A DNA stretch of 64,000 nt, taken from the NCBI GenBank assembly GCA_963814975.1, contig CAWFFB010000013.1, positions 80,774 to 144,773 of the forward strand. Direction: 5' to 3'. The translations under genes were made by a program, and so were the position numbers. This DNA comes from CAVUXJ01 sp963814975. GTDB taxonomy: Bacteria; Acidobacteriota; Vicinamibacteria; Vicinamibacterales; CAVVIG01. Of the stretch, positions 17,988-26,541 are shown one piece after another. Under the pieces are notes generated by a model, which saw only the letters and a list, made by a program, of their open reading frames with translations, did not search any database and was not told the DNA's origin. The first letter of the stretch is position 1. Every line of letters begins with the position of its first letter.

Positions 17988-18449
17988 TTACTGACTGATC
18001 GTTCCGTTGGGCCCAATTGTGAACGCAAAGCCGGGCTCGTCTCCATTGCCCGGAGTCGTCGCGTTCTGGATAAGCCTGATGTCGCTCACGAACACATTCC
18101 GAGTGACAGCACCTGTGGGATTCTCGTCGCAGGCGTTCTGATCGTTCACTCGGAAAGACACACGGGTGTTTACGGGTACGTCGGTGAACGTGATTTCGTA
18201 GTGGTCTGGCGGGACGGCCTGGAGGGGAATCCCGGCGAAGCTGCGCCAGCTCGGATGCGTGTGAGTCGCGCCGACGCCGTTCATGCATGCTTGCGCCGAC
18301 GCCGGAAGATCAGTTCGCTGTGTCGTTGGGCCCATGAACACGAGACGCACGGTTGCTGTCGTCGAACCGGTCGGAGACGTTGGTCCGTCCGACTCCGCAC
18401 ACCCTAGCATTGCGAGGCTCAGCACGACGGCGAGGGCTCTCGCGGACAT
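17988..18449 (-). CDS. Putative lipoprotein of unknown function
   Basis: A 153-residue protein: signal peptide with lipobox LSLAMLGC (Cys17 lipidated), then a Ser/Thr-rich linker and a compact beta-rich domain containing one ACMNGVG and one ACDENPTG cysteine (a possible disulphide), ending EPGFAFTIGPNGTISQ. Fold reminiscent of secreted Ig-like domains, family not recognised. It is divergent from the ECF sigma gene (95 bp between the starts), a common arrangement for a sigma factor and one of its targets, and lies 190 bp upstream of the copper operon. A longer upstream extension antisense to the sigma gene is not credible. Confidence 0.7.
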   Translation of the reverse strand: MSARALAVVLSLAMLGCAESDGPTSPTGSTTATVRLVFMGPTTQRTDLPASAQACMNGVGATHTHPSWRSFAGIPLQAVPPDHYEITFTDVPVNTRVSFRVNDQNACDENPTGAVTRNVFVSDIRLIQNATTPGNGDEPGFAFTIGPNGTISQ

Positions 18450-18544
18450 GCCCTCAGCATATCGAATCGGAACCGATATCCCGTCTCCTGCCCCCACGAT
18501 GCGCCCGTCAAAAACCATCAGCACCTGGGCACCAGTACAATCGG

Positions 18545-19086
18545 ATGATGAGCACGGCAGAGGATCGCGCGACCAGTCGAGACGCTCCTCGAAATCACCG
18601 CGCCTTTCTGGCGTACCTGGAACACCGTGTTGGCGATCGTGCCGTCGCGGAGGACATCCTTCAGGACGCCTTTGCGAAGGTAATTGCGCGGCCCGATCAG
18701 GCCCCAGCCGACGAAGCCATCGTTCCTTGGTTCTATCGGACCCTTCGGAATGCTGCCATCGATCAGTTCCGTCGCCGAGGCGCCGCGGAGCGCGCATACG
18801 GGGCCTTCGCTCGAGACGAACGACACACCGGCGCGATAGGAGGCGAGATCGCGCGTGCGTGTCGCGCTTGGCGACCACGCTGAAGCCCGAGTATGCCGAG
18901 GCACTCCAGGCAATTGAGGTGGGAGGCACGCCCGTCAAGGCGTTCGCTGAGCAGAAGGGTTTGTCGGCGAGCAACGCCGCGCTTCGGGTGTTCCGCGCGC
19001 GTGAAGCGCTCAAGAAGCGGGTGACCGAGTCCTGCGGCACGTGTGCCGAGCACGGGTGTGTCGACTGCACCTGCAAGCGTGCATGA
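18545..19086 (+). pseudogene. ECF sigma factor with C-terminal Cys-rich tail (CorE-like), one frameshift
   Basis: The first frame gives sigma region 2 (FLAYLEHRVGDRAVAEDILQ, then DAFAKVIARPD and VPWFYRTLRNAAIDQFRRRG). Near 18850 the reading shifts one frame and continues with region 4 (LATTLKPEYAEALQAIEVGG, LSASNAALRVFRAREALKKR) and a tail CGTCAEHGCVDCTCKRA. The five-Cys CxxC-x4-CxxCxC tail is like the Cys-rich domain of the CorE sigma factors of Myxococcus, which sense copper or cadmium directly and need no anti-sigma factor. No anti-sigma gene follows. Its position next to the copper operon fits metal-responsive control. The single-base shift may be a sequencing error. Confidence 0.8.
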
Positions 19087-19182
19087 CTGAATGCCTGCGG
19101 CTGCGTCGTTCAGCCGCCGTTCACCCCACTCCCCGCTAGAATGTTGAGCGTGAACGCCTGCGCCGCTAAGGGAGGTCCGAGC

Positions 19183-19830
19183 ATGATGACGCCCGCTCTA
19201 CGCCGGTTCACGTTTACCACTCACATCACGTCGTCAGTCGGATGGGTCGGTGCCGTCTTGGCGGTCCTCGCGTTGGCCGTCATTGGATTCACTACCGACG
19301 ACGAGGTCAAGGTCCGCGGCGCGTACCTGCTGATGGCACCTGCAGCATGGTTCGTCCTCGTTCCTCTGGCGCACGCATCACTTCTCAGCGGCATCGTCTT
19401 GTCGCTGGGCACCTCGTGGGGGCTGTTTCGGCACTACTGGGTGGTTTTGAAGCTGGGCATCACGGTCTTCGCGACGGTGATCTTGCTGATCTACATGGGA
19501 ACGTTCAGGCAGATGGCCGGCGTGGCCGCCGATCCAGTGATGGATCTTGCGGCGGTGCGGAACGCATCACCAATCGTCCACGCCGTCCTTGCTTTGGCGC
19601 TGTTGCTTGCCGCCACAGTACTGGGTGTCTATAAGCCATTTGGGATGACCGCCTACGGAATTCGACGACTCGACGAACCGCGACGGTTTGTATCGTCGAG
19701 GGGAGAGTCAGCCGTCGGCGTCGACGCGCGTACACCGACGTGGGTTTACCTTGCCGGCGCAATCACAATAATTCTGGCGCTGCTCGTCATCATCTCGCAC
19801 TTGATGGGCGTGAGTCCGACGCACCACTAG
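19183..19830 (+). CDS. Multi-pass membrane protein, DUF2269/CopD-like
   Basis: About 215 residues with five or so TM helices: SSVGWVGAVLAVLALAVIGF, LLMAPAAWFVLVPLAHASLL, YWVVLKLGITVFATVILLIY, IVHAVLALALLLAATVLGVY and VYLAGAITIILALLVIISHL, the last near the C-terminus. Conserved-looking His and Trp sit near helix ends, as in DUF2269 and CopD-type proteins; heme or metal binding is possible but unproven. ATG 19183 is preferred over 19141 because AAGGGAGG lies 8 bases before it. It follows the metal-type sigma factor by 96 bp on the same strand and may be in the same regulon. Confidence 0.65.
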   Translation: MMTPALRRFTFTTHITSSVGWVGAVLAVLALAVIGFTTDDEVKVRGAYLLMAPAAWFVLVPLAHASLLSGIVLSLGTSWGLFRHYWVVLKLGITVFATVILLIYMGTFRQMAGVAADPVMDLAAVRNASPIVHAVLALALLLAATVLGVYKPFGMTAYGIRRLDEPRRFVSSRGESAVGVDARTPTWVYLAGAITIILALLVIISHLMGVSPTHH

Positions 19831-20320
19831 GGTGTGGCGACCGGTGAGCGACTAGCGCGGTAGAGACTGTCCCTACGATTGTCCCTGAGAGCGCCCAAAA
19901 CAGCGCCTCCAGAGCCAACAGGAGCCAAATCACCCGATCGAGGAAGTGAAAGAAACGGAAGGATTTGCGCGGGAAATGGAAGATGTCCGAGAGGCGGATT
20001 TCCGTTTAGCAAACCGCCGCCTTCAGCCTCTCGGCCACCTCACCGTGAGGAAATTGCTAAGGATTTTGCGGATGCTTCTGGCCGCCCGCGGCTACGGCAG
20101 AGCTGATGTGCGCACCAGTATGTCCAAGCCGAGGCGCAGCGTTCCGCTGATCCCCATCGCTGACGACATTATAGCGATCCAAAACGCTGCGAGTCTTGTG
20201 GCCGCTCAATTTCATCGCCACGTGTTCGGGGATTGCCGGCGCGGACTATTATCCGGACGGCCTTCGGCCAGAGTCGTGCGGGATGCTGCCTGGGCACCCG
20301 GTGGCAATCCGGGTGCGGCG
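19831..20320. other. Intergenic region without a supported gene
   Basis: About 490 bp. A 158-residue plus-strand frame (19946-20422) is Arg-rich and lies across the adenylate-enzyme relic on the other strand; I do not accept it. No tRNA or clear terminator seen. Confidence 0.35.
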
Positions 20321-20537
20321 CCACGCATGGGAGAAGCCCCTGAGCACACAGCACGCGGTCCATTTCTTCCAACGACACCGAGTCGCCGCGGACCTTGGCG
20401 ACATGCTTCAGACGGCCCTTGATGACGAAGAACCGCTGTCCCGTCCCCGCATCGTCGAGCGCGTATCCGAGGTCGCCGAGCCAATCGACGTCGCGGGTCG
20501 TCACGTGACCGTCGGAAAGGGGCGTACTCAGGACGAA
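20321..20537 (-). pseudogene. Adenylate-forming enzyme C-terminal fragment
   Basis: Just after gltX in the same direction, one frame reads FVLSTPLSDGHVTTRDVDWL, GDLGYALDD and FFVIKGRLKHVAKVRGDSVS. GDLGY, GRLK and the VRG(D/N)SVSLEEM pattern are the A8-A10 hinge region of AMP-binding synthetases and fatty acyl-AMP ligases. Only about 70 residues remain; the rest of the enzyme is absent and the next residues are unrelated. Probably a deletion remnant. Confidence 0.45.
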
Positions 20538-22114
20538 GGGAGCCGCTCGATGACCAAGCGCAGGCGTCGACGAACCTCGTCCGCGCCCAGAAACTGGAGA
20601 ATCTCGAAAAGGGGCGGCGATCTCTCTGCTCCTGTCACGGCGAGACGCAGCGTCATCAAAAGCTTGCTCGGCTTGAGCGTCAACCCAGCGGCGTACGCCC
20701 GGACGTGCGACTCCCAGGTCTCCTTCGCGGAGGCCAGCTCGTCGTGGCGCGAACACATGTCCTCCAGGAACTCTCGCGCGACGGGCGCGACCCCCATCTG
20801 CGCAATCACGGCATCGCTCGAGGGTGGCTGGTAGAACTCTTTGTAGTAGACGCGCCCTTGGATCAGCACGTCGGTGAGCCGCTTGAACCGTTCCGGCTCG
20901 AGCGACAGCACCCGAACCGTCTTGACGGGGTCCTCCGTAATCGCGGTGGTGAACTTCTCGAGGTCGGCCTGGCTGATCACTTGGTCTGTGCCCCCCTCGA
21001 AGCTGTCAGTGAATCCCTCGCCATGGGCGATCAGCAGCCGCAGATGGCTGGACACCTGGTCGTAGAGCCGCTCGGGACTGAGGCGACGCATGTACTGCCC
21101 GTTGATATGCAGGAGGAGAGCGGGATTGACCACCGGGCCTGTGACGCTGAGCTGCCGCAGCTCGAAGTTGGACGTGAAGTCGCTGGATTGGTACACGTCC
21201 TTCGAGTCTGGATGGAACCAGATGATACGCGTGAGAAAGTTCCGGAACGCCTCGGGGAGAATCCCCTGGGTGCGATAGTAGCCGACCGATGTGTCACCGG
21301 TGCGCTTCGACAGCTTGCGCCCCCGTGCATCCCGCAGGAGCGCGGTGTGAAGGAACCGCGGTGGCACCCAACCCAGAAACTTGTAGAGCAGCAGATGCTT
21401 CGGCGTCGATGAGATCCATTCTTCGCCGCGAATCACCGTGGTCACGCGCATGAAGTGATCGTCGACGACGACGGCGAGGTGATACGTGGGAAATCCGTCC
21501 GACTTGAGGATCACGGCATCGTCTATTTCGGTGGTTTGAATCGTGATGACGCCACGTGCCAGGTCTTCGAACGAGAGCGCCTCGTTCTCCGGAACTCGCA
21601 GCCGGACGACCGAGGGCTCTCCGCGCGCGCTTCGTTCCGCCGCCTCGCCAGGCAGAAGGGACCGGCAGGCCCCGTCGTAGCGGGTCGGCCCGGCGTGCAA
21701 TCGCTGCTCGTTCCGGACCTGCTCCAGCCGCTTCGCCGAGCAGAAACATCGATAGGCATGCCCACGCTCGATCAGCCGCTCAGCGGCGGCGTGGTAGATC
21801 GCGAGCCGCTCGCTCTGTTCGTACGGGCCGTAGTTGCCGCCGAGCGGAGGCCCTTCATCCGCCCGAAGCCCGAGCCACCCGAGCGCGGCGACAATCTCCT
21901 CTACCGCGCCTGGCACCAATCGAGCCCGGTCGGTGTCTTCGATGCGAAGGATGAACACTCCGCCCGTCTTCTCCGCGAGCGCGCGGTTGATGACGGCCTG
22001 AAGCGCGGTGCCGATGTGCGGCTGGCCGGTCGGACTTGGCCCGATGCGGCCGACCTCTGCGCCTGAAGGCAACTGTCGCGGTGGATACTTGACTTCGAAG
22101 TCTTCGAGTGTCAC
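20528..22114 (-). CDS. gltX: Glutamyl-tRNA synthetase
   Basis: Attaches glutamate to tRNA-Glu (or tRNA-Gln) in the cytoplasm. 528 residues, a normal class I length. The HIGH-type signature is GPSPTGQPHIGTALQAVINR (near residue 30), followed by FILRIEDTDRARLVPGAVEE; the KMSKS loop is KLSKRTGDTSVGYYR. The C-terminal anticodon-binding part (VKTVRVLSLEPERFKRLTDV) is complete. Start ATG 22114 gives MTLEDFEVKYPPRQ before the catalytic fold. It is an isolated housekeeping gene here and looks intact; the adjacent sigma-54-like gene is probably not linked functionally. Confidence 0.96.
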   Translation of the reverse strand: MTLEDFEVKYPPRQLPSGAEVGRIGPSPTGQPHIGTALQAVINRALAEKTGGVFILRIEDTDRARLVPGAVEEIVAALGWLGLRADEGPPLGGNYGPYEQSERLAIYHAAAERLIERGHAYRCFCSAKRLEQVRNEQRLHAGPTRYDGACRSLLPGEAAERSARGEPSVVRLRVPENEALSFEDLARGVITIQTTEIDDAVILKSDGFPTYHLAVVVDDHFMRVTTVIRGEEWISSTPKHLLLYKFLGWVPPRFLHTALLRDARGRKLSKRTGDTSVGYYRTQGILPEAFRNFLTRIIWFHPDSKDVYQSSDFTSNFELRQLSVTGPVVNPALLLHINGQYMRRLSPERLYDQVSSHLRLLIAHGEGFTDSFEGGTDQVISQADLEKFTTAITEDPVKTVRVLSLEPERFKRLTDVLIQGRVYYKEFYQPPSSDAVIAQMGVAPVAREFLEDMCSRHDELASAKETWESHVRAYAAGLTLKPSKLLMTLRLAVTGAERSPPLFEILQFLGADEVRRRLRLVIERLPSS

Positions 22115-22441
22115 GGATTACGTGGGGCCCAGTTCGGAATTCGACGCATCGTCGAGCCTGCTTCGAGGCTACCATGCCGGCTCCGAGTTGTGCGACGATC
22201 TTTTGCGAGGGAGGGCGGTGGATCGAGCGGAAAACGGTGCGATTGACTCGGCTCTCGATAGAGCGCCCGCTAGTTCCGGAGAATGAGGTTCACCGCCGGC
22301 AGCTGCGATTGCGATCGATTGCCGAGCGACACGAGCCTGGTCGTCGATCAGCAAGCTGATAGTCCACCAGATGATCGACGACGAGGACGAGTGTTTACGC
22401 TGGTCGAAGCATGACACGCCCGGGACAGCGCATCGAATCAG
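22115..22441. other. Intergenic region, nothing identified
   Basis: About 330 bp between gltX and the sigma-54-activator-like gene. It should contain the gltX promoter; I cannot point to a convincing -35/-10 pair. No gene or RNA recognised. Confidence 0.3.
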
Positions 22442-22972
22442 TCAGGCGAGCGCGAAGTGGACCACATTCAATCGGTAATACAGCCGGTCCGAAAACATTC
22501 CGGTCTCGACCCGCGGGTAGAGCGCCGCCGTCGCAAGTGAGACGATCTGCGGGTGACCGCTCTGAGGCTCGCCGAGCCAGCGCAGAAGCCGCTCCTGTTG
22601 CTTGCCGTCCAGGAGGTCCACATCTCGAAGAATGAGCGTCCCGTCGCTCGGCAGCTCGGTCGGAAGCACCCCGCCAATGAGCGACTGAACCGGGGATCGG
22701 ACATGTGGGACCAAAGCCTGGATGAAGGCTTCTGTTGCGGCTGTCGAACCGATGACCAGCAGGTTTGGGCGGAGACCGAGGAGCAGGGACCAGTCATCTC
22801 CCGCTGGGTCGGTGCGAAACCCATCGCCAGTGCTCAATAATCGCTCAGTCTGCGACAACGACGGCTCCCTTCCATCTAAGAAATCAAAGTCGGACTCGGC
22901 CGAATACACCGGCCTTCGGGCCGATGATCCGGTACAGGCGCTCACCAGTTCGAGAAAGGTTTGAGCGTCCAT
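22442..22972 (-). CDS. Degenerate sigma-54-activator-like AAA+ protein
   Basis: From ATG 22972 (MDAQTFLELVSACTGSSARR) about 176 residues. The second half follows an NtrC-type ATPase: GTLILRDVDLLDGKQQERLL corresponds to the Walker B/arm region (usually GTLFLDEIG..LLRVLQ), and GMFSDRLYYRLNVVHFAL to the FRxDLYYRLNV motif. The Walker A GxxGxGK, the GAFTGA loop and the helix-turn-helix are missing; LLVIGSTAATEAFIQAL occupies the Walker A place. It can hardly be an active sigma-54 ATPase; a regulatory or decayed role is possible. It is divergent from a protein kinase gene. Confidence 0.6.
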   Translation of the reverse strand: MDAQTFLELVSACTGSSARRPVYSAESDFDFLDGREPSLSQTERLLSTGDGFRTDPAGDDWSLLLGLRPNLLVIGSTAATEAFIQALVPHVRSPVQSLIGGVLPTELPSDGTLILRDVDLLDGKQQERLLRWLGEPQSGHPQIVSLATAALYPRVETGMFSDRLYYRLNVVHFALA

Positions 22973-23478
22973 GACCGGCCAGCCGAATGGTGACGCGGGA
23001 ATCGACGAGCAGCGTCGACAGTTGTGAGACATGAACGCAGCAACCCACGGAGGGGACAGAGTGTAACAGTCGCGCTTCACGACAGTGTGTCGGCGGTAAG
23101 GACGCCATGAGCGGCGTCGAGCATTCACCGGCAGTCGATGTCTATCGGGGCCTTCAAGAACAGCGCCAGCCGCAAATGTTCAACTGCCCTGAAATTCCAT
23201 GGGCAAAATGAGATGCCGAGGAACCGGCGACCGACAGTAATGTGGTGGATCATTGGGAAGGGGCACATTACTGTCGCCGTAAGTCGAACTGGTCATCCGC
23301 CCGAGCAATTCGCGGCCGCTCTCCTGTCGTTGCCGATACGACTTGGCGCTATCGCCTGGGGTGTCGGCGAGCGTGTTGGGTACTACTATCGAGCCGCCTG
23401 ATGGTTCGGTCGACTTTTCGGATAGTACGGGGTGGCAGACGATGGGCTGGCCGTCGAGCGGCCCCAGGGACCCTTTTC
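22973..23478. other. Divergent intergenic region
   Basis: About 500 bp between the sigma-54-like gene and the kinase gene, presumably carrying both promoters. Around 23217-23276 there is a local inverted repeat: CCGGCGACAGTAATGTG and CACATTACTGTCGCCG flank a 24-base loop. It is noted as a candidate operator or hairpin; no gene found. Confidence 0.4.
23217..23284. repeat. Long inverted repeat upstream of the kinase gene
   Basis: GGCGACAGTAATGTG (about 23227-23243) is matched by its reverse complement CACATTACTGTCGCC (about 23263-23279), a stem of about 14-15 bp around a loop near 20-25 bases. It lies about 200 bp upstream of the kinase start. It could be a transcription attenuator or terminator for neither gene (no T-run follows) or a protein-binding site. 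Confidence 0.5.
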
Positions 23479-24354
23479 ATGCCGAATAAAACAGTCCTCG
23501 GGATCGATGGCGCGTCACCGCCTTTCGATCAAGTCACGAGCATTCAGCGGCTCGCGCCGGCCCGCCGCGGCCAACGGTCGCCCGAGCATGCCCGGCATCA
23601 GCTGTACGTGGCGCGCGAGAAGCGGAACCGGGTGCACGTGCTCATCAAAGTCATTTCGAAGCCAGGTCAGATCTACGAACAGGACCTCACCAACGAAATC
23701 AGCAGTCTCTCGACGATCAACCGCGAGCTCCCCGACTCGCGGTATTTTCCTGTGATCCATCAACACGGACGGCTCTCCGATGGACGCCTCTACCTGAGCA
23801 CATCGTTGTTCGACGAGCTTCCGCTGGCGACGACCATCGGCGCCGCACCAGTTCCCGGCAAACTGGTGGCGCATCTCAAGCTCGCGATCGAGATCGCCAG
23901 GGCATTGTGTGACATCCATCGCCTGGAGATCTTCCACGTCGATCTGAACCCGATGAATGTCCTGTACCGGGCAAGCCACGCCGGGCCCGTGATCCGGATC
24001 GTCGACTTCGAGTCGTCGTACGAGCGCGCCCGCCATTCGAAAGGCGTCTTCTACAGCCCTCCGACAACTCCGGGATACTCGGCGCCGGAAGTCTCATTCC
24101 AGGCGCCGGACGCGCGCTCGGACCTGTTCTCGCTGGGAGCGGTGCTCTACACGACGCTGGCCGGGTACCGATGGACGGACCACGCGGAGGTCAGCGCGCG
24201 CGTCGAGGCCGATCCCGAGCTCGACCCGGAGCTGAAAAATGTGCTGCTCGCCGCGGTCGACCCTGTTCCGGACAACCGCTATGGGTCGGTCCAGGAATTT
24301 CAGTCTGCGCTCGGCGCCTACCTCGAACGGATCTGGCCCGGCCGTGCCTGGTAG
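23479..24354 (+). CDS. Serine/threonine-protein-kinase-like protein
   Basis: 291 residues with a single kinase fold and no membrane segment. Visible motifs: VLIKVIS (beta3 Lys), the catalytic loop IFHVDLNPMNVLY (HxDxxPxN, with His and Asp in place of the usual RD), a DFES in the DFG position and the SAPEV (APE) motif; C-lobe helices finish with VQEFQSALGAYLERIW. The DFG-to-DFE change and a poor glycine loop suggest reduced or altered phosphotransfer. ATG 23479 gives MPNKTVLGIDGASPP; longer frames upstream are not conserved-looking. Neighbour is a sigma-54-activator-like protein. Substrate unknown. Confidence 0.8.
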   Translation: MPNKTVLGIDGASPPFDQVTSIQRLAPARRGQRSPEHARHQLYVAREKRNRVHVLIKVISKPGQIYEQDLTNEISSLSTINRELPDSRYFPVIHQHGRLSDGRLYLSTSLFDELPLATTIGAAPVPGKLVAHLKLAIEIARALCDIHRLEIFHVDLNPMNVLYRASHAGPVIRIVDFESSYERARHSKGVFYSPPTTPGYSAPEVSFQAPDARSDLFSLGAVLYTTLAGYRWTDHAEVSARVEADPELDPELKNVLLAAVDPVPDNRYGSVQEFQSALGAYLERIWPGRAW

Positions 24355-24509
24355 CGGCGACGGGGACGCAGTGACGCCGTCGAGGAGCGCCCACTGGTGA
24401 TGGCGGTACCGAAAGAGAACCGCCTTTCACCACCCACACTCGCTATTGCCCCTTCCAGGACCGGCCCCACGCGCGCCCGGGTTCAGGCCGACGCTCGCCT
24501 GCTCGGCGA

Positions 24510-24815
24510 TCAACACTGCGTAGAACGGCGCGATCTTCTCACCCGTGTTGGGCCTGTTTCATGAGGCCGCAGCGGACACGTGTTCTTATGTGCGTGACGA
24601 CCGTTGGGTCGTACTGGGAACTGGCACAGTGGGCAGCGCCGTACCGGAGGGGGCGGGGGCCGCCGCGGACACGTTTTCCTATGTCGCTGACGCCCATCGG
24701 GTCGTGTTGGGTAACGGCAAAACGGGCAGCGCCGTACAGGAGGGGGTGGTGCGGGCACGGTTGCACGTGTTTCGAGCACCGGCCGTGCCGTCGTGGTTTG
24801 CGGAAACGTTAGCAA
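24510..24815 (-). CDS. Small protein with tandem C2HC zinc-finger-like repeats
   Basis: A 101-residue minus-strand frame with two 31-residue repeats: CPFCRYPTRPDGRQRHRKTC and CPLCQFPVRPNGRHAHKNTC, each preceded by a Pro-rich PPPPVRR linker. Spacing C-x2-C-x12-H-x4-C in both copies would suit zinc binding. The differences between copies (Y/F, D/N, R/K) are mostly conservative, which supports translation in this frame rather than the opposite strand. No family name and no recognisable ribosome site; start is uncertain. Confidence 0.45.
   Translation of the reverse strand: MLTFPQTTTARPVLETRATVPAPPPPVRRCPFCRYPTRPDGRQRHRKTCPRRPPPPPVRRCPLCQFPVRPNGRHAHKNTCPLRPHETGPTRVRRSRRSTQC
24574..24759. repeat. 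93-bp direct tandem repeat (two copies)
   Basis: Copy 1 begins with GGACACGTGTTCTTATG at 24574 and copy 2 with GGACACGTTTTCCTATG at 24667, a period of 93 bp (31 codons). Both contain GGGCAGCGCCGTAC. The repeat encodes the zinc-finger-like unit on the minus strand. Confidence 0.7.
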
Positions 24816-25238
24816 TCGGCGTCGGCGTGCGGACGATTACTGGCCAGGGACAGAAATTCGTGCGGCTGTGGCCTGACTATCTGAAAGGATGGCCCGGTTC
24901 AGAGTTACCCTCACCGGGAAGCGCTAGGGACCTCGGCGCATGCGTCATCGCCTCCGCGCCTAGATTGGCCTCACCGGGTCATCCTCGTCCGATCGGTCGT
25001 AAATAGGGTTCCTGCGTTCCTCTGACGCTGAGCGGTGGCGATGCCCTCGTGTCCACCTTCGGCGAGCCTGCGACGTTAAGATTCTGGTTTAGAGGATAGA
25101 CTCGCTGCTGAAGCGTTGAACTTCAGGCCGCGCGCTCCGACCCCGTGCATTACGAAGCCGTCGCACAACGCATCCGGCGAGAAGCCGATGCTTTCCGTCG
25201 AATGCCGGCCCGGCCCCGATTGATGCATTGAAGGTAAC
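24816..25238. other. Intergenic region, nothing identified
   Basis: About 420 bp. Short frames only, without ribosome sites or domains. No hairpin of note. Confidence 0.3.
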
Positions 25239-25514
25239 GTGTCTGCAGTGGAGGCGCTCCTGTTCCTGGGCGCATATCTGATAGGCTCGACCGTCTTTGC
25301 GATTTTTGTCGGGAAGGTGATTGCTCGGCGGGATGCACCGCTCGCGGGCCACCACTGGCTGTTCGGATCGGGCTCACGCGCTCCCAACGCGAGCCGGCGG
25401 ATCTCACACCCCCCCGGTTGCAGAGCTGAGCCTCACCGCACGCCGCGTTTCTCGATTGCATCTTGTCGGTCCTCAAGCTTGTCCGCGAGCGCTCGCCCCG
25501 CGAACTCCGACTGA
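25239..25514 (+). CDS. Small putative membrane protein
   Basis: From GTG 25239, preceded by AAGG, the first 33 residues form one clear TM helix with a basic end: SAVEALLFLGAYLIGSTVFA then IFVGKVIARRD. The rest is Arg/Ser/Pro-rich and does not look native, so the protein may really be about 35-45 residues with a frameshift after GHHW. Function unknown. Confidence 0.35.
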   Translation: MSAVEALLFLGAYLIGSTVFAIFVGKVIARRDAPLAGHHWLFGSGSRAPNASRRISHPPGCRAEPHRTPRFSIASCRSSSLSASARPANSD

Positions 25515-25813
25515 AATATCACGTTGAACGGCTCGATGTGCGGAGTTCGCACGACCACATAACGCGATCCACGTACTCCCCCGACATGTTCACATGGCCG
25601 CGGAACACTCGGCACACGCGGTTAACACGGCTTCGTACACCCCCTTTCAAATGTGTTCAATATTGAACAGCCAGTTACCGACGTCAGTGTTAGGTTTTGT
25701 CCTACACGTGACTTACCTCTTGTCCTACATGTGGTTCCCGAACAGCCGGCTTGACGCTGCGAGCGAGACGACATTTTGGTCTTGGCGTTCAAACAATTGA
25801 CCTGGGGGTCTCC
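25515..25813. other. Intergenic region, nothing identified
   Basis: About 300 bp. A 60-residue minus-strand frame (25433-25615) and short plus frames are present without support. AT content is higher around 25640-25700 than in the surroundings, which may mark a promoter or recently acquired DNA. Confidence 0.3.
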
Positions 25814-26173
25814 ATGCCCGACGCTCGCGACGTTTTGACGGATTCCGAGATGTTTGCGCTCCGCGATGTCCTCGCGCACGCACCGAGCGTCAATGATTGG
25901 GACTCGGTACGATCTGCAATGACGAAAATTCGCGAGCACGGTCTCACGCCCGAAGCTCAGCGCCGTGGCCGGAGCGATGCTCGAGAGGCGACGGCACTAA
26001 TTTCGGCGGCGACGACCGGTTATATGCGTACGGAATCTCACCCTCGCTACCTCATTGCGGGCTCAGCAATGAGGGCGGTTCACGTGGGTGCGGGTTCCGG
26101 CCTACGCGCGTTCGCGATGGCCCTTCGTCGCTGGAGGTTTGGACTACAAAGATCTCTGGTCTGGCGAAGGTAA
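25814..26173 (+). CDS. Hypothetical protein
   Basis: From ATG 25814 the start MPDARDVLTDSEMFALRDVL and the following helix (NDWDSVRSAMTKIREHGLTP) are amphipathic and plausibly coding. After about residue 55 the sequence turns Arg/Ala-rich and is less convincing. No known domain. A frameshift or chance ORF in the second half cannot be excluded. Confidence 0.35.
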   Translation: MPDARDVLTDSEMFALRDVLAHAPSVNDWDSVRSAMTKIREHGLTPEAQRRGRSDAREATALISAATTGYMRTESHPRYLIAGSAMRAVHVGAGSGLRAFAMALRRWRFGLQRSLVWRR

Positions 26174-26301
26174 TCGCCTCAACCTGTTGATGGAGAAGTC
26201 ATGGAACGTCGACAACACGACCGTCTGTGGCGACCTGGCCGGCGCGAGAGTGAGCGCCGTAATACAGACGACGGGAAGCGCAGTTTCTATAGTCGTATGT
26301 C

Positions 26302-26541
26302 ATGACGCAGAAGCGGCTACTTCCCACAACCACGTTCACCATGACCCCAGACCCCGCAGCACCCTTGCTACTGTGTCCCATTTGCGAGATACCACTGGTC
26401 TACCGGAGCACGGTGCTCTGCGGTGTAAATCCCCGGGAGCGCTGGGATTACCTTGATTGCCGCGAGTGCGGTCTGTTCGAATACCGGTATCGCACACGCG
26501 CGTTTAGACGCAGGAAGAACACGGCGGCATCAGGTTGGTGA
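26302..26541 (+). CDS. Small zinc-ribbon protein
   Basis: 79 residues containing two Cys pairs, LLCPICEIPLVYRS and YLDCRECGLFEYRY, spaced as in a zinc ribbon, followed by a basic tail (RTRAFRRRKN). Such small ribbons bind nucleic acid or partner proteins; the specific role is unknown. No strong ribosome site in front of ATG 26302 or of the internal ATG 26341. It stands alone. Confidence 0.6.
   Translation: MTQKRLLPTTTFTMTPDPAAPLLLCPICEIPLVYRSTVLCGVNPRERWDYLDCRECGLFEYRYRTRAFRRRKNTAASGW

Noticed and set aside
24545..25006. 153-residue plus-strand frame over the 93-bp repeats
   Set aside because: The minus strand shows regular Cys/His spacing and conservative changes; the plus product has no such pattern.
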